A stretch of DNA of 64,000 nt from Glebionis coronaria. Its lineage: Eukaryota; Streptophyta; Magnoliopsida; Asterales; Asteraceae. The notes under the pieces are model-generated. The model did no database searches, had not been told where the DNA came from, and saw only the letters and a list, made by a program, of their open reading frames with translations. Below, one piece after another: positions 48,408 to 60,219 of the stretch. Every line of letters starts with the position of its first letter. Position 1 is the first letter of the stretch. Where the stretch lies: contig CM046880.1 in the NCBI GenBank assembly GCA_025667525.1, positions 596,871,452-596,935,451 on the forward strand. Reading direction: 5' to 3'. The position numbers and the translations under genes were made by a program.

Positions 48408-48534
48408 AGTTTCGAGGATCTAGCGAGAGTTACGGCTGTAGAAAACAATACCAACAATACCAAATATACAAATATACAAATTATCCAATCAAATATACAA
48501 ATCATATGATAAGATCAAATATCGATTTGTATAT
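48408..48534. other. Deletion junction replacing protease and integrase
   Basis: Only 127 bp separate the gag extension from the post-integrase linker. The stretch contains several ATACAAATATACAAAT-like words and a 20-base block (48501-48520) identical to 45413-45432 in the same element. Confidence 0.75.
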
Positions 48535-51132
48535 TTAGGTGCCACTAACATGTTTTATTGTTCCAACTTTCTGAGGTTTTGGAGTATTAGCGGGCACTAC
48601 AGTGGGAGTAGACCTATTTAAAGGGCACTTTGTTCCCACAGTAGTGTCGGTGTTCCTAGTTAAAGGACACGCTTGTGTTTTGGTAGCCTTGGTACTCCTA
48701 GTTAAAGGGCACACTTTCTTCGCCTTAGTGGGAGTGATCCTAGTTAAATGGCACGCATTTCCTACTATAGTGAAAGTTCTACCAATGGGGCGCCACATCC
48801 AACTAACTTGGTTTAACACTTTCCCAGTCGGTTTCCATTCTAAACTATTTTTGCGGGCATTCATCTCATTCACATGGTCAATAAGGCAAGAATCATGACG
48901 ACTAGAAAACATACATTCATTGCAATTCCAACATATTAAATTAGAATTCACAGTAGGCTTAGAACGCTGCACAACCGCATAGCCTTTAGGTTTAGCTACA
49001 TGATTATTTTTATTCAAAACAGAAATAACATTCCTAGGGTGGGCTTCTACTTTCTTCTTCACTGGACTACTAGATGGAGGCAAGATCCTATCATTCTTCT
49101 TGTTTCTTTTATGCTTAGATCTTTGAGCCTTAGTATTGGTGCTTACTCCTGTAGAAGGCAACACGGGAATATTAGAAGCTAGTTTTGATTTCGCCTTATC
49201 TTTAGTGACCAATGTTTGAGATTGTTTAGTTCTAGGGCCCTTGTTAAATGGTGTGACGGCGATGAGGTTCGTTTTGATGGCACTAGAGGACGGTGCTGAG
49301 ACAGTGTCTACGTAATCCACAACATTCTTACCTTTTAGGGTACGAAGTGTTTCCTTTAACTCAGTCAAAGCCAGATTTTTATCACAAATTTGTTCCCTCA
49401 AATCAGATATTTCCACCGACTTTCAATTCAATTGTTCAATCAATGATTGATTCTGTGCAGTGGTATTAGCACGTGCGAGCTTTACTGAATCGAAGAGTCA
49501 TGTATTTTTCTGTTTTAAGTTATCAACTTTGGAAAAAATCTTGGAAACTCGATTATCTAGATCAAGTTTAAAATTCTCAGTGGCCTCAAGTACGTTCACG
49601 CTGTTAATCTCCTTAGATTTCTCTATGTCTATCGGCAATGATTTAGCAACCTTGTCACTTGGCTGACGCTGTTTTGATTGTAAATTCAATTGTAAATTCT
49701 TTTGAAAATTTGCATCATCGATATTAACACCTTCGAATGACGTTTCAAAGATTTCTTAAATAAATTGTTGCTTGCATTCAAGCGAAATACAATGCGTATG
49801 AATCTCATCAAAATGTTTTGAAAGCGAAGAATATGAATCTTGAAGCTTTAAAAATTCGGCGTTAGATTCGTGACAAGTGCTATCTACCATATTATCCACA
49901 GATTCAACATTATGCACAATAGAATCATTATCAACACTTTTATTCACACAGACAAAAACTATATCATGAGACATCACTTGCTTCAGAAGCTGATCATTTT
50001 GGCGTGAAACTCGTTCTATTTCAAGTAAACTGTTTTCATAAGCATCGTCCATTTCATTGAAAACACGTCTAACTTCTTATATTTCCAAAAGCAAATCTTG
50101 ATCAATATTACTAAGACAAGCTTTAACAGTGTTTACAAATGGAACAATTTCGTATCGAATTGCAGCTCTTGTGTGCTCAAAATTCCATTCACCTTCCTTT
50201 ATGGCCGAAGCCGTCGTACGTTCCACAATGACCTTGTCAAAATCGGCTAAGTGTTGGTGCATCGCATTTAAGCTAACGGACACCTTACTTACCGGTGGAA
50301 TTAACTTAGTTAAATCCTTTTTGACAAGTGTAGGAGACGTACTAGGAAGGTTTTCTGTTGACAAACTTTGGGGCACAAAAGCTGATAATTGAGCTAATTC
50401 CTTTTGTAAGCGAACGCGGGTCTTTTTAGAAAATTGATCTTTATTATGCTTATCATAATCAAGCTTATGGAATTTTGAAAGCATTTTAGATTGAGTTTCT
50501 TCCGCAAGTGACTGTGTCTCCTCGGTACTACGAACATAAGGTGCTTCTTTCGATTTGCCAATTAGGGTCACATCATAAAGACAAAGAATATATTCCTGAG
50601 CTTGTTTTGCATAACCAGGATTAGGTGGTAAATCTTGAAGACGCTTAAGTTCGAGTTCTTTAAATGATTTAGTTAAAAGATGAACCTTTTCTATGGAAGC
50701 GTATTGTTTTAAAAGTTGTTGTTCTTTGAATTTAAGAAGTTTGGTAGCATTAATTTCTGATTCAAACTTTTTAGACTCGAGAGTTTCGATATCCATTTTA
50801 TGTTTATGAAAATCATTGACAACCGACTCTTTTACTTTTAATTCATTGGAAAGATTAGCTTTTAATGATTCTATTTCTTTTAAGTGTTCAATCTTTTCAA
50901 AACGAAATTGGTCAAATTCAGAACACGTTATTTTCTCTGCTTGAGGGACCATTTCAAAAGTTTTGACCTTTTCCTTATACAACGCAAGCTCAGCGGTTAG
51001 GTTGGCATTCATATCTATGGTTTGTCGAACATCCACATTCATGTTATCAATAATATGTTTAGGCACCATTACCAAATCACGTTGATCATAAGATTCCATA
51101 CCCGTCGTAGCATTTGGTTGAGGTTTACTCAA
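48535..51132 (-). pseudogene. Copia gag extension: coiled-coil region and protease-proximal linker
   Basis: One reading frame with in-frame stops at 50077, 49756, 49498 and about 49424. It opens MSKPQPNATTGMESYDQRDL and is rich in Glu, Lys and Leu with heptad-like spacing (for example KEIESLKANLSNELKVKESV), suggesting coiled coil. The distal part holds a CWNCNECMFSSRHDSCLIDH zinc-like segment, and then repeats of the type CPLTRSTKATK. Such extensions between the zinc knuckle and protease are seen in large copia elements of composites; the role is unknown. Confidence 0.75.
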
Positions 51133-51302
51133 ATGTTTTGGGTTGGATACCGCATCATTTGAGTTACTAGTTCCCGAATGCTGTTCGAGGTTGTCATTTT
51201 CATTCTCAACATGATGTGGATTATCATGAATATTATTAGATATGGTTGGTACCTCACTGACGACATCAGAACCTAGTGAGAGAGATTAGCAACGAGAGCA
51301 GC

Positions 51303-51644
51303 TTAGGCTGAGTGAATGTCATCACAATCCGAATCATATGCATCAAGATCATCTGCTTGATAAGCTGCATTAGAAGTGGAATCGAATGCAATGCCTTCTT
51401 TGTCTGCTACCCCTGGGTCTGCAAGAAATGCTAACTCTTCTAAATCCAAAATCATTCCCTTAGACTGAGCATCGACCAAATACATCTTTTCACGAAACCA
51501 CGTTACATCCCTTCTCCTTTTTGGCTGAGTGCATTCCCTAGCCATATGACCTTGTCCTCTACAATTGTAGCAAGTCACAACCTTTTGTGGACCAACAGTG
51601 CTTCCATTTCCATTACCTTGAGAATTCACAGCTTGAGCATTCAC
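51303..51644 (-). pseudogene. Copia zinc knuckle (inserted element)
   Basis: A canonical CCHC knuckle, CYNCRGQGHMAREC, follows a short Asn/Gly tract. It continues FREKMYLVDAQSKGMILDLEELAFLADPG and ends at a stop. In frame with the gag part upstream across a TAG at 51681. Confidence 0.93.
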
Positions 51645-51680
51645 GGTCCTTGTAGGAGGTCCATATGAATTTTGCCTTCC

Positions 51681-52878
51681 CTAAATAGGTTGCACCGTCA
51701 CTTGACCATCTTGAACAGTGGCTTGTTGTCGAGGATTTGAAGAGGTGCGGAGCTGATTGTTCGTTGGTGGAAAACCTCTAGTAGCAACAAGTTTTGACAA
51801 GTAGGCAATGAGATGGTTTAAGACAGCAGTAGGCGTATCATTTGGAGTAAAGACCAGTGGTTGAATTGGTGGAAGTTCATTGGAGTATAAGGCTTGTGCT
51901 TGTGGTGCGTCAAATGGAAAATATCCTTGCTGAGGAGTATAGCCCATAGGAGAAGTGTTAGCTTGTAAGGGTGATGTCTGATGTGCTGGTAGCTGTGGAT
52001 AAGGCTGTGGAAGAACACTTTGTTGATATGCTTGTTGTGGCATCATCAGTGGTTGATAAGATGGTTGTTGTGGTTGCTGATATGTGTGTTGTGGTTGCTG
52101 CTGCAAGTATGATTGTTGTTGATAAGTGTAAGCCATGTTTTGTTGGGGGTCATTTGTTGAGAAGCATACATGGCAAGTGGATCACGAACTTGTGGTGTAG
52201 ACAACCGAGCCTCGATCACATGGCATTCGTGTTGTTGAAGAAAATCTTGAAGTTGATCCACATTGGTGTTATGCAAGTACTTAGCCAATTTAACAGCCGT
52301 CACGTACTTACGCCATTCTAAAGGAAGGGTGTTCAAATATTTGGTGTTAATTGAAACGTAGGAATTGCCATGCCATAGATATTGAGCTCATTCAACAAAA
52401 GAGTAAATCTCAAATAATAATCATTGAGAGTCTCCCCGGGAACATAGGCAAATTTATCAAACGTATCATAAAGCTTACACTCTCGTTCTTGTTTAGTTAA
52501 CGAGGTGCCTTGCATTAGAACACGAATTATATCCCATAACTCTTTGGCAACTTTATGTTTGCTGACGAGTTTGTAGACATCTGGAGGAAGGGCTTGGAGA
52601 ATGATGTTTGTAGCGTACTTATCACATTTGTCTTGAATCTTCATATCTCCGGTCAATTCATCCGTTGTGCGAGGAAGAGTAACTGTACCTTCCGTCACAG
52701 TACCATAATCTAATGGTCCATTAAGCACCGATGCTCAAATGAGATGTCCATTCTCTTTGTTCAACATGTAAAGTTCCATTCGGGAAGTCCAATCCTCGTA
52801 CATATTCTTCTCCAACATTGGTGGACAATTATCCGTACCCGAGAGGATGGACTTATCCGTAAGAGATGTGTACTCCAT
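51681..52878 (-). pseudogene. Copia gag (inserted element)
   Basis: Starts at 52878 (MEYTSLTDKS) and reads NMYEDWTSRMELYMLNKENG, then an in-frame TGA (52735-52737), LNGPLDYGTVTEG, CDKYATNIILQALPPDVYKLV, ELWDIIRVLMQGTSLTKQER and the capsid ETLNDYYLRFTLLLNEL. Frameshifts near 52340 and 52140 precede NTLPLEWRKYVTAVKLAK and a Gln/Pro/Tyr-rich tail (YQQPQQPSYQPL). A decayed copy of the UBN2-type gag. Confidence 0.92.
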
Positions 52879-53064
52879 TTCGATAAGTTAAGATTTACAA
52901 ACGTTGATCGAACAATGAGAGAAAGTAAATGTGTTTGTTGTTGTGAGTTGAAGTTGAGAAACAATGTTGAAATCCCCTAAAATATGTTCTCTATGACCAA
53001 AAAATTCCAAGACGAACAAAAACACACGGTTCGAAATTTTTTAAGGAATAATTTTTGGCTCGTC

Positions 53065-53420
53065 GAAATATTGATCGGAATATTTGATCGGAATACCCCT
53101 GTCGGATTAAACTATCGGAATACCCCCTGTCGGAATAAAATATCGGAATACCCCCTGTCAGAATAAATCTATTGGAATACCCCCTGTCGGAATAAACCTA
53201 TCGGAATACCCCCTGTCAGAATAAACTATCGGAATACCCCCTGTCGGAATAAATCTACCGGAATAACCAGTCAGAAAACCTGTCGGAACGACCTGTCAGA
53301 ATACCTCTATCGGAATAACGATCGGAATGTGTAAACCCTTTTTCCGATGGAAGTTGTCGGAATAACTATACCCTTTTGCCTTTTCCGATGGATTCTGTCG
53401 GAATAGTACCCCCTTTTCTC
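53065..53420. repeat. Minisatellite of TCGGAATA units in the copia leader
   Basis: About 20 copies of [T/A]CGGAATA or TCAGAATA, many within the longer unit ATCGGAATACCCCCTGT followed by CGGAATAAA, at 25-30 base spacing. The array lies between the primer binding site and gag of the inserted copia element. The reverse complement (TTTTCCGATGGA) also appears twice at the right end. Confidence 0.85.
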
Positions 53421-53650
53421 GGACAAAACTCAACCATTTCGAGATTTTAAGCCAAAAAATGATCAAAACACCCAAAATTTTTGTGTTTTTAGCCAAAGTA
53501 AATATAGCAAATCTCTACCACAACTATGTAGAAGATTTGTATCAAGAAAAAAAACCATAAAAAACACAAAAAAAAAATTGGTTCAAATGATTTAGATCAA
53601 AATGGCACGAAAATCAAGAACACAATCACATAAACAATACAATCATCCCA

Positions 53651-53665
53651 TGGCTCTTGATACCA
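53651..53665 (-). other. Copia primer binding site (inserted element)
   Basis: TGGTATCAAGAGCCA on the element's strand, two bases inside the 5' LTR, matches the initiator-methionine tRNA end with one extra base. Confidence 0.88.
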
Positions 53666-53667
53666 TT

Positions 53668-53999
53668 TGTATGATATTGTAAATCTTGCTTATGTTTAGA
53701 GAGAGAAAGAGATAGAAAGATGGTAGATTTCACACACACTTTAGAGAGAGAAAGTGTAGAAATACACACTTAACTATGTGTAAATTATGAGAAAACCACA
53801 TCCTCTCCATCTAAGGATAGGGTTTATATACCCATGCCCATGAGATGGGCTTGGGCTTACAAGTTGGGTTGGCCTACACAAGTTGTAGGCTTGGCTTAGC
53901 CTTGTTTGCTTAATATTAGTAAAACTAAACTACGAGCTATTACTTAGACTATTGTTGAAATGACCGATCCTTTCTAATACGTAAAATGTATTTCCAACA
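53668..53999 (-). repeat. 5' LTR of the inserted copia element
   Basis: 332 bp; direct repeat of 43655-43986 with about 13 differences by eye. The LTR keeps a TATA-like GGGTTTATATACCC. Confidence 0.93.
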
Positions 54000-54004
54000 C
54001 GTTT

Positions 54005-55450
54005 GGATTTTATCGTCAGTTTTAGGAAATAATCGAGAACGACGTATGCAAGGCGGTGAAGTTCTTTGAGCATGGTGAATTTTCAAGGGTTTGTAATTCT
54101 TCTTTTGTCGCACTCATTCTGAAAACTCCTAATGCTAATAAAGTTAATGATTTTAGACCCATTAGCCTCATTGGTAGCTTGTACGAGATTATTACTAAAA
54201 TTATGGCAAACAGACTTATGTCATTGCTTGACGTCCTTGTTCATGAAGTTCAGTCCGCTTTTGTTTCGGGGAGACAAATTATGGATGGGCCTTTTATTCT
54301 TAAAGAAATCATGAAATGGTGCATCTCGAAGAAGAAACAAGCTCTTAGTTTCAAAGTGGATTTCGAAAAAGCATATGATTCTGTTAGGTGGGATTTTCTA
54401 GATCAAGTGTTGGATAAGTTTAGGTTCGGTAATAGATGGCGGTCATGGATTCAAGGCTATCTAAGATCTTCGAAAGGCTCCATTATCATTGATGGCCCAA
54501 CGGAGTTCAAATTCTTCAAAGGGCATAAGCAAGGTGATACTATTTTCCCTTTTTTATTCATCCTCATTATGGAAACGCTTCATATTTCTTTCCAGCGAGT
54601 TGTAGACGCTGGTATGTATAAGGGCATCACTCTTAACGACACTTTGGAATTATCTCATTTGTTCTTCGCGGATGACGTTGTTTTTATTGGGAGATGGAGT
54701 GATAGCAACATAGACACCATTACTAATGTTTTGGAATGTTTTCATCGAGCTTCTGGGTTAAAGATTAATATGTGTAAGAGTCAAATTATGGGGGTTAATG
54801 TGGATAGCAGCAAGGTTAACCATGCAACGTGTAAGTTAGGGTGTTTGATTCTTCGCACTTCATTTAAGTATTTGGGAACTTTAGTGGGAGGTCATATGCA
54901 TAGGGTCGATATGTGGCACGAGGTGGTCACCAAATTTAAAAATAGACTCTCAAAATGGAAGATGAAGGCCTTATCCATTGGGGGTAGATTCACACTCTTG
55001 AAATTTGTGCTCGAAACTATTCATATTTTTTACATGTCTATGTTTAAAACCCCATCTAGTTTGTTGAAGGAAATGGAGTCTATTAGAAGAAATTTTTCGA
55101 TGGGCATGATCATAAAAGTAAGAAAGCAAATTGGACTAAACGGAACACTATCATGCCGTCAAAGGATTCTGGTGGTCTTGGAGTAGCGAGCTTGTATGCT
55201 TTGAACCGCGTCTTAATGTTAAAATGGGTGTGGAAGTTCTTAACCAACAGAAGTTCGATGTGGACGAGGGTTATACAGGCCATTCACGGCGAAGACGAAA
55301 ATATTGATCGAGTTATTAAATGTGGCCATAACTCATTTTGGCTTAGTATTGTAAATGAAGTCGAAATTCTTCGTGTCCAAGGCGTTAACTTCTTCGAGTT
55401 CCTTTCTTTGAGAGTAGGAGACGGTAGCAACATAAGATTCTGGAAAGATA
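54005..55450 (+). pseudogene. LINE ORF2: reverse transcriptase domain
   Basis: Continues the frame broken at 43650: FGFYRQF, NSSFVALILKTPNANKVNDF, RPISLIGSLYEIITKIMANR, VQSAFVSGRQIMDGPFI, FKVDFEKAYDSVRWDFLD, the catalytic LSHLFFADDVVFIG, and LKINMCKSQIMGVNVDSSKV. A TAG replaces Trp just after FGFYRQF. The frame is open for 376 residues to 55186, then shifts; PSKDSGGLGVASLYALNRVL and RVGDGSNIRFWKD follow in another frame. Confidence 0.93.
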
Positions 55451-56270
55451 AATAGAGCGAAGTAGGGATTCTAACAGACGTGTTCCCTCGTGTTTTCGCT
55501 TTGTAGATTAATAAAGAAACAAGTATTCGGGATAAATTAGTTGATTCCTCTTTAGATCATATGTTCCGTCGGTGTGCTAGGGGAGGTGTGGAAAGAGATC
55601 AGTTTCTGGCCTTATCTAGCTTTGCCATTAACATTATTTTGGTTCCTCAAAAAGATAGATTCGTGTGGTCGCTGGGAAAGGAAGGGCTCTACACCATAGC
55701 TTTGCTAAGGGCTGTCATTGATAAGCAGCAGTCTGCCAACACTACCTCCAGAACTCGATGGGTGAAATATGTCCCGATCAAATTCAATATCCTCGCTTGA
55801 AAAGTGAAGATGGACGCATTACCTTCTAGATTTAATTTGTCTCGCCTTGAATTGATATTGGTTCCATCTCGTGCTCTATTTTCAACAGTGGAGTTGAAAC
55901 AGTCAGTCACCTTTTTTTCAAATGCAGTTTGGCGGATCAGCTTTACTGAAAGATCGTAAGTTGGTGGAATGTGTCTTTTTTAAGCGTTTCGTCTTATGAA
56001 GATTGGTTGACCTGGCTTTCATCGATCCGTTTCTCTGTAAACCTCAAAATGGTGATAGAAGGCGTCTTCTATGTTATGTGGTGGGGGATATGAAATTTCT
56101 GAAACAAGACCCTTTTTGACAACAAAGGTTTCAAATAGGGTGCCCTTTTTGACAATATCGTTTCATATTCTTTTACTTGGTGTAAATTTAGAAGTAAAGG
56201 GTCGTTCACTTGGATCGATTGACTTAAGAACTCGTACCTTATTTCTTTGTAATTCTAACTTATTGCTAGT
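55451..56270 (+). pseudogene. LINE ORF2 C-terminus (zinc-binding RVT region, decayed)
   Basis: DRFVWSLGKEGLYTI and the segment RTRWVKYVPIKFNILA resemble the conserved zf-RVT region that ends plant LINE proteins. Several stops and frameshifts. The 3' UTR runs to the A-rich tail at 56294-56301. Confidence 0.7.
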
Positions 56271-56301
56271 GTTATATCAATAAATCGTCGTTCAAAAAAA
56301 A

Positions 56302-56315
56302 CATGAGCACAAATG
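56302..56315. other. LINE target-site duplication, right copy
   Basis: CATGAGCACAAATG, identical to 39717-39730. Confidence 0.9.
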
Positions 56316-57034
56316 CAGTATACATATCTAAAGGAGATACTCTCCTTCTTACGAAACATCTCGTTTCCAACTAAAGATGTGTGGCGTAAAACTAGTTAAA
56401 TAGCGTATGTTACCTAAGGGGAATCGCCACCCGCTCGAGAGATTATCAATAATCCATCGCACCCTTCAACGTAGCATTGTTTGAAGCCACAAAACGTATT
56501 CAACCATTCATATACTCTTCCGAAGTGTTGGCGGATTAATATTAGATGTTAATACGCCCAAAGTCAAACGACCTAAGCCCGTAATTCATTTCAGTGATTT
56601 TTCGTATCATCACTGGTCATTGTATATTTTTGGTATACGGTTTATTTGTGCCTTGGCTACGGAAAAAGTGTACAGATCTACCAGGTTCTATCATTGTAAC
56701 TTCCCAAAAACCAAGTTTTTGCGGGACACCAATAATGGTCCACGCCTAACATTATCAATATACTAGCTATGTGTTGTAGGTGGTTTTGTGATCAAACTTG
56801 ACCATGTTTTATCTGTTGATAAAATCAAAAGTAAAGATATGTTTCTAAGTTTTCTCAAAACACAAACATTTTCGACTACAATCCGAGACTTACGCCTTTA
56901 TATTTCTTTCTAAACTTCATGCCTCAAGTCAGAACAAGTGACTGGGTTACCTTTCTAAAGCCCTAAACCTTCATTTTGTGCAAGCTAATGCTCTTACATA
57001 AAAAATGGCTACTCAAAATCTAAAACAAAATCTT
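56316..57034. other. Intergenic stretch, nothing recognised
   Basis: About 700 bp without a recognisable gene or repeat family. Confidence 0.35.
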
Positions 57035-57379
57035 TAAGGCTACCCGCAACAGGCTTGTATTCGGTCGATCGTGAGTCGGTCGCGACTCGGTCTCTGCGTT
57101 GCGGCGATTCGGTCGCGAACTCTCGGTCGACCATAAACTACTCCACCCACGACCTGAAATTTGAAATGTATGGTGCTTGTGTTTGTGTGTTTGTATAAAG
57201 GAAAACTTTTTTTAAAAATTAAAAATTTAAACCATATATCATAAACATAAACGTAAACAATTTTTATTCGAAAATTAAAACATTTATTTCAGACTTAAAA
57301 CATGAAAATACAGGAAATTCGAATACAATAGGAAAGGAAATACACTACTAGATAGATAAAATAAAAATACATAATACGA

Positions 57380-57979
57380 TTAATCAGTTTCTGAAAATGA
57401 ATCTGATAACTGACCCGGTAAACCCCAACGCCTTGTTTCTTCTTCATCTTCTTCGGCCATAATTTGCGCCTTCAACTCCCTTCGTTTCCTTTCTTCTTCT
57501 TCCTGTGTTTGTCTCAATACTTTTTGATCTAGATATAGTTGATACACCTCATTGTCAGTAAGTAAGCCATTTAAGTCATTTGGAATTAGAAAGGGTAGAT
57601 CGAGAGACACATTTCGGCGTCGGTGTTGTTGTGATGAAGAACCGATATGAGTTTGGGATGAAGAACCCAAGTTATTCAGCTATTCAGTATTTTTTCCAAT
57701 TCTAGCCTCCAATTTTTGCCGACTTTCTTAAAAAAGGTCTTCGGACGCTGAAATCGACATCAGATTGATTACTTAGAAACGTGTCGATTAAATGACGTTT
57801 CTGTGGGGAAAGATCATGGTACTTCTCACATGTTGTTCGTAGTTTCGTATTATCTTCGTACGCGGCAACGAAATCATCAGCTAACCACGTAAGCTTATCG
57901 TAACGACGTTGTTTTGACTTATTTATTTCTAAATCATAGGCTTAATCTCGTCACCGGTGTGTGGGAAAAAGCATGTCAT
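57380..57979 (-). pseudogene. Harbinger-associated protein of unknown function, decayed copy
   Basis: The start matches the homologous ATG at 61320 (MTCFFPHTGDE versus MACSFSHNDDE). Stops break the first half, which still encodes LSPQKRHLIDTFLSNQSDVD-like sequence; the last 96 codons (from GSSSQTHIGSSSQQ) are open. The C-terminus holds LLTDNEVYQLYLDQKVLRQ, then a Glu/Arg-rich helix and ETRRWGLPGQLSDSFSETD. I do not recognise a catalytic domain. Its repeated presence inside terminal-repeat elements suggests a transposon-borne gene. Confidence 0.65.
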
Positions 57980-58114
57980 TTTTTATTTCTGAAAGTGTGT
58001 GTGAAAATACAGAGAGTTGTGTGGGAAAATACTGAAATTTGTGTGTGAAAATTTTGTGTGTGAAACTGTGCTATTTATAAAGAGAAAAATGATTTAAATT
58101 AAACTAAGAGGGAA

Positions 58115-58263
58115 TTGCATATATATCCCTCCAAAAGTGAATAAATGCATATATATATATATCCTTTTTACAAGTTTTTCATGCACATGGTACAATGATT
58201 TTTATGCATATTTTGGATATATATGCAATTTTGCATTTTTGGAGGGATATATATATATGCAAA
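58115..58263. mobile_element. Hairpin MITE-like element, about 149 bp
   Basis: The left end TTGCATATATATCCCTCCAA and right end, reverse complement TTTGCATATATATATATCCC, form a long imperfect inverted repeat sharing ATATCCCTCCAAAA and further TGCATATATAT blocks. Nested within the Harbinger-like element. Confidence 0.65.
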
Positions 58264-59987
58264 AGCCCCTTAAAATAAAATAAAATTTTAGGTCGCACTA
58301 GGTCGCCATGTTGGGGCAAATAAGTCACACTAGGTCGCAGGAGAGATAAAACTAAAAAATCAAAGTCGCGACCTGTTCGCTGTTGCAGGTAGTCTAAGAC
58401 CCGCCGTCATTGGGTCTTTTACACCACCCATGCAGCTTTCTTAGAGCAGAAGGAATGATCATGGCGTGAGGTTGCATTGCCCGGCATGACCACACCGTGA
58501 TCATCCGCGTGGAAGACGCAGTGGCTGGAGCCACGCCCGTGGAAGACGAGAATTAATCAAAAAAAAAATTATATTTTACCCCCTCCCACACTTTACCAAC
58601 CCCCTCCTAACGGCTACTTTCCCCCTCACACACATATTTGAATTTTTCTTAAAAAAATATGTAGCCAACGACTACTTTATTGAATTAAAAAAATAATCTT
58701 ACTACTTTATAAAAGATTTAACTATTTTTCTATATTTAGAAGTTTTAAAATTTTCAGCATCAAAAATTGCTAAAAAAGAAAGTTGTATAAAATCATTTTC
58801 AAAATCAGTCTAGGTTTTAATGTATATACGTTTTTTCAAGAGTCCTATGGTTTATACCCACCTATTGACTATATTTAATTATTTAACCACTTAGTTAAGT
58901 GTAGAAATCATTTTTTTCTTAGTAATTTGTAACAAAGATTTTAATGAGATAAAATACATTAAATACTTGACTAATTATTATGTAATAATTGGTTTCATTA
59001 AAGCTTCCATTAATTAAGTGATTTACTTTTCTTTTATATATTTTTAGAAAGGTTTATAAGTTAACTTTGGTTATGAAAAATGAAACTAAATGCCGTGACA
59101 AATATTTTGTGGCCAACGCCGTGACTAATATTTGTTTTATATATTTTATTATCTTTTTATTAAAAAGGCTGGGTGTAGTTTTTTTTATCCCTAATCTTGC
59201 TCGTCGTTTTCAAAACAATATTTAAATAAACATTTATAAAGTTAAACTTGATTAAGACAATATTTATACAAATTAAACACTGTTAAAAACAAGAATAAAT
59301 CTATTAAAAATAAAAGTTCAACATATACCTAATATTCAGTATAAAAAAATCAATATTATTCATCTATTTTTTTCATCTAATAATTCTTTTTACTCTCATT
59401 CTTATTTTTCTAAATTAAATATCTCATAAAATGTTAATCGCTACAAAAAACGAAACCACAATGACGAAGAGAATTAAATCATTTTTTCTATACAAAGGCA
59501 CATGTATATATTTTCGACAAACTTATATTTTCGATTTTATATGATTCGTATCACAAATCATATATGATCTCTTAGGTGGTGTTTGATAATAACTTAAATG
59601 ACTTAATATAAAAAATTGAATTTATTAAGTCATAAAGAATTTGTTTATTTATGATTTAATAAAGTAATACGTCTGAAAATATTAAGTAATAAAACTGAAA
59701 CTGTCTGCATTAAATCATCTATTAATTAAACACTTAACTGAAAAATCAACCAAACAAGTCCTTAGTTTTATTGAATTAACAAATCTTATATGACTCAACT
59801 ATAAATGTGTATACCTTACCCGAGAATCCAAAAATCGACCCGAGAATTCAAAATAAATAAATAAAACTCTACAATAAATGTGCATACCGTAAGGCCTAAT
59901 CCAAATTTTTAACTCCGCCACTGTTTGTGATACTAATCATATTTGATTTTCTCAAACGTGATTTGAAAGTGCTATACTTAGTTCTAC

Positions 59988-60219
59988 GTGCTTTTCTCTT
60001 CGGTCCGGTCCACATGAGTCAGAATCAACTAGCCTTGTAGTTATTGCATGTGTGGGGGGTCATTTCATTAATCTTGTTTTACGAGAAGGTCGTTCAATAC
60101 CATCAACTCACCCACAATGGAGAAGGTATATGACTGATAGGACATCTGAATGGGAAGACATTTATTCAAGTCGACAACTCGTGTTTGAAAAATATATCCG
60201 TTCTCGAAGACAAATGTAA
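59988..60219 (+). pseudogene. MULE-associated OTU-like/FAR1-type C-terminal fragment
   Basis: The frame reads FSLRSGPHESESTSLVVIAC, GGHFINLVLREGRSIPS, HPQWRRYMTDRTSEWEDIY and ends with TAA. The pattern of a His-containing GGHFINL strand followed by a Pro-rich loop and W..Y...W matches the C-terminal part of OTU-like proteins carried by plant MULEs. The catalytic Asp and Cys parts are not present. A short remnant. Confidence 0.5.

Larger units (their letters stand above)
43655..53999 (-). mobile_element. Ty1/copia element inserted in the LINE; protease and integrase deleted
   Basis: Bounded by 332-bp LTRs with TG...CA ends and flanked by CGTTC (43650-43654) and CGTTT (54000-54004), a 5-bp target duplication with one change. 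Genes run on the minus strand: gag, a long coiled-coil extension, then RT and RNase H. The segment that should encode protease and integrase is absent. The two LTRs differ at about 13 of 332 positions. The element cannot move unaided. Confidence 0.93.
57038..58394. mobile_element. Harbinger-like element, 1.36 kb, with a decayed ORF
   Basis: The termini GGCTACCCGCAACAG and (reverse complement) GACTACCTGCAACAG are imperfect inverted repeats. TAA flanks both sides (57035-57037 and 58395-58397). The interior has a minus-strand reading frame homologous to the one at 61320, and a small hairpin MITE (58115-58263). No DDE transposase, so non-autonomous. The 3-bp TAA duplication is the basis for the superfamily call. 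Confidence 0.7.
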
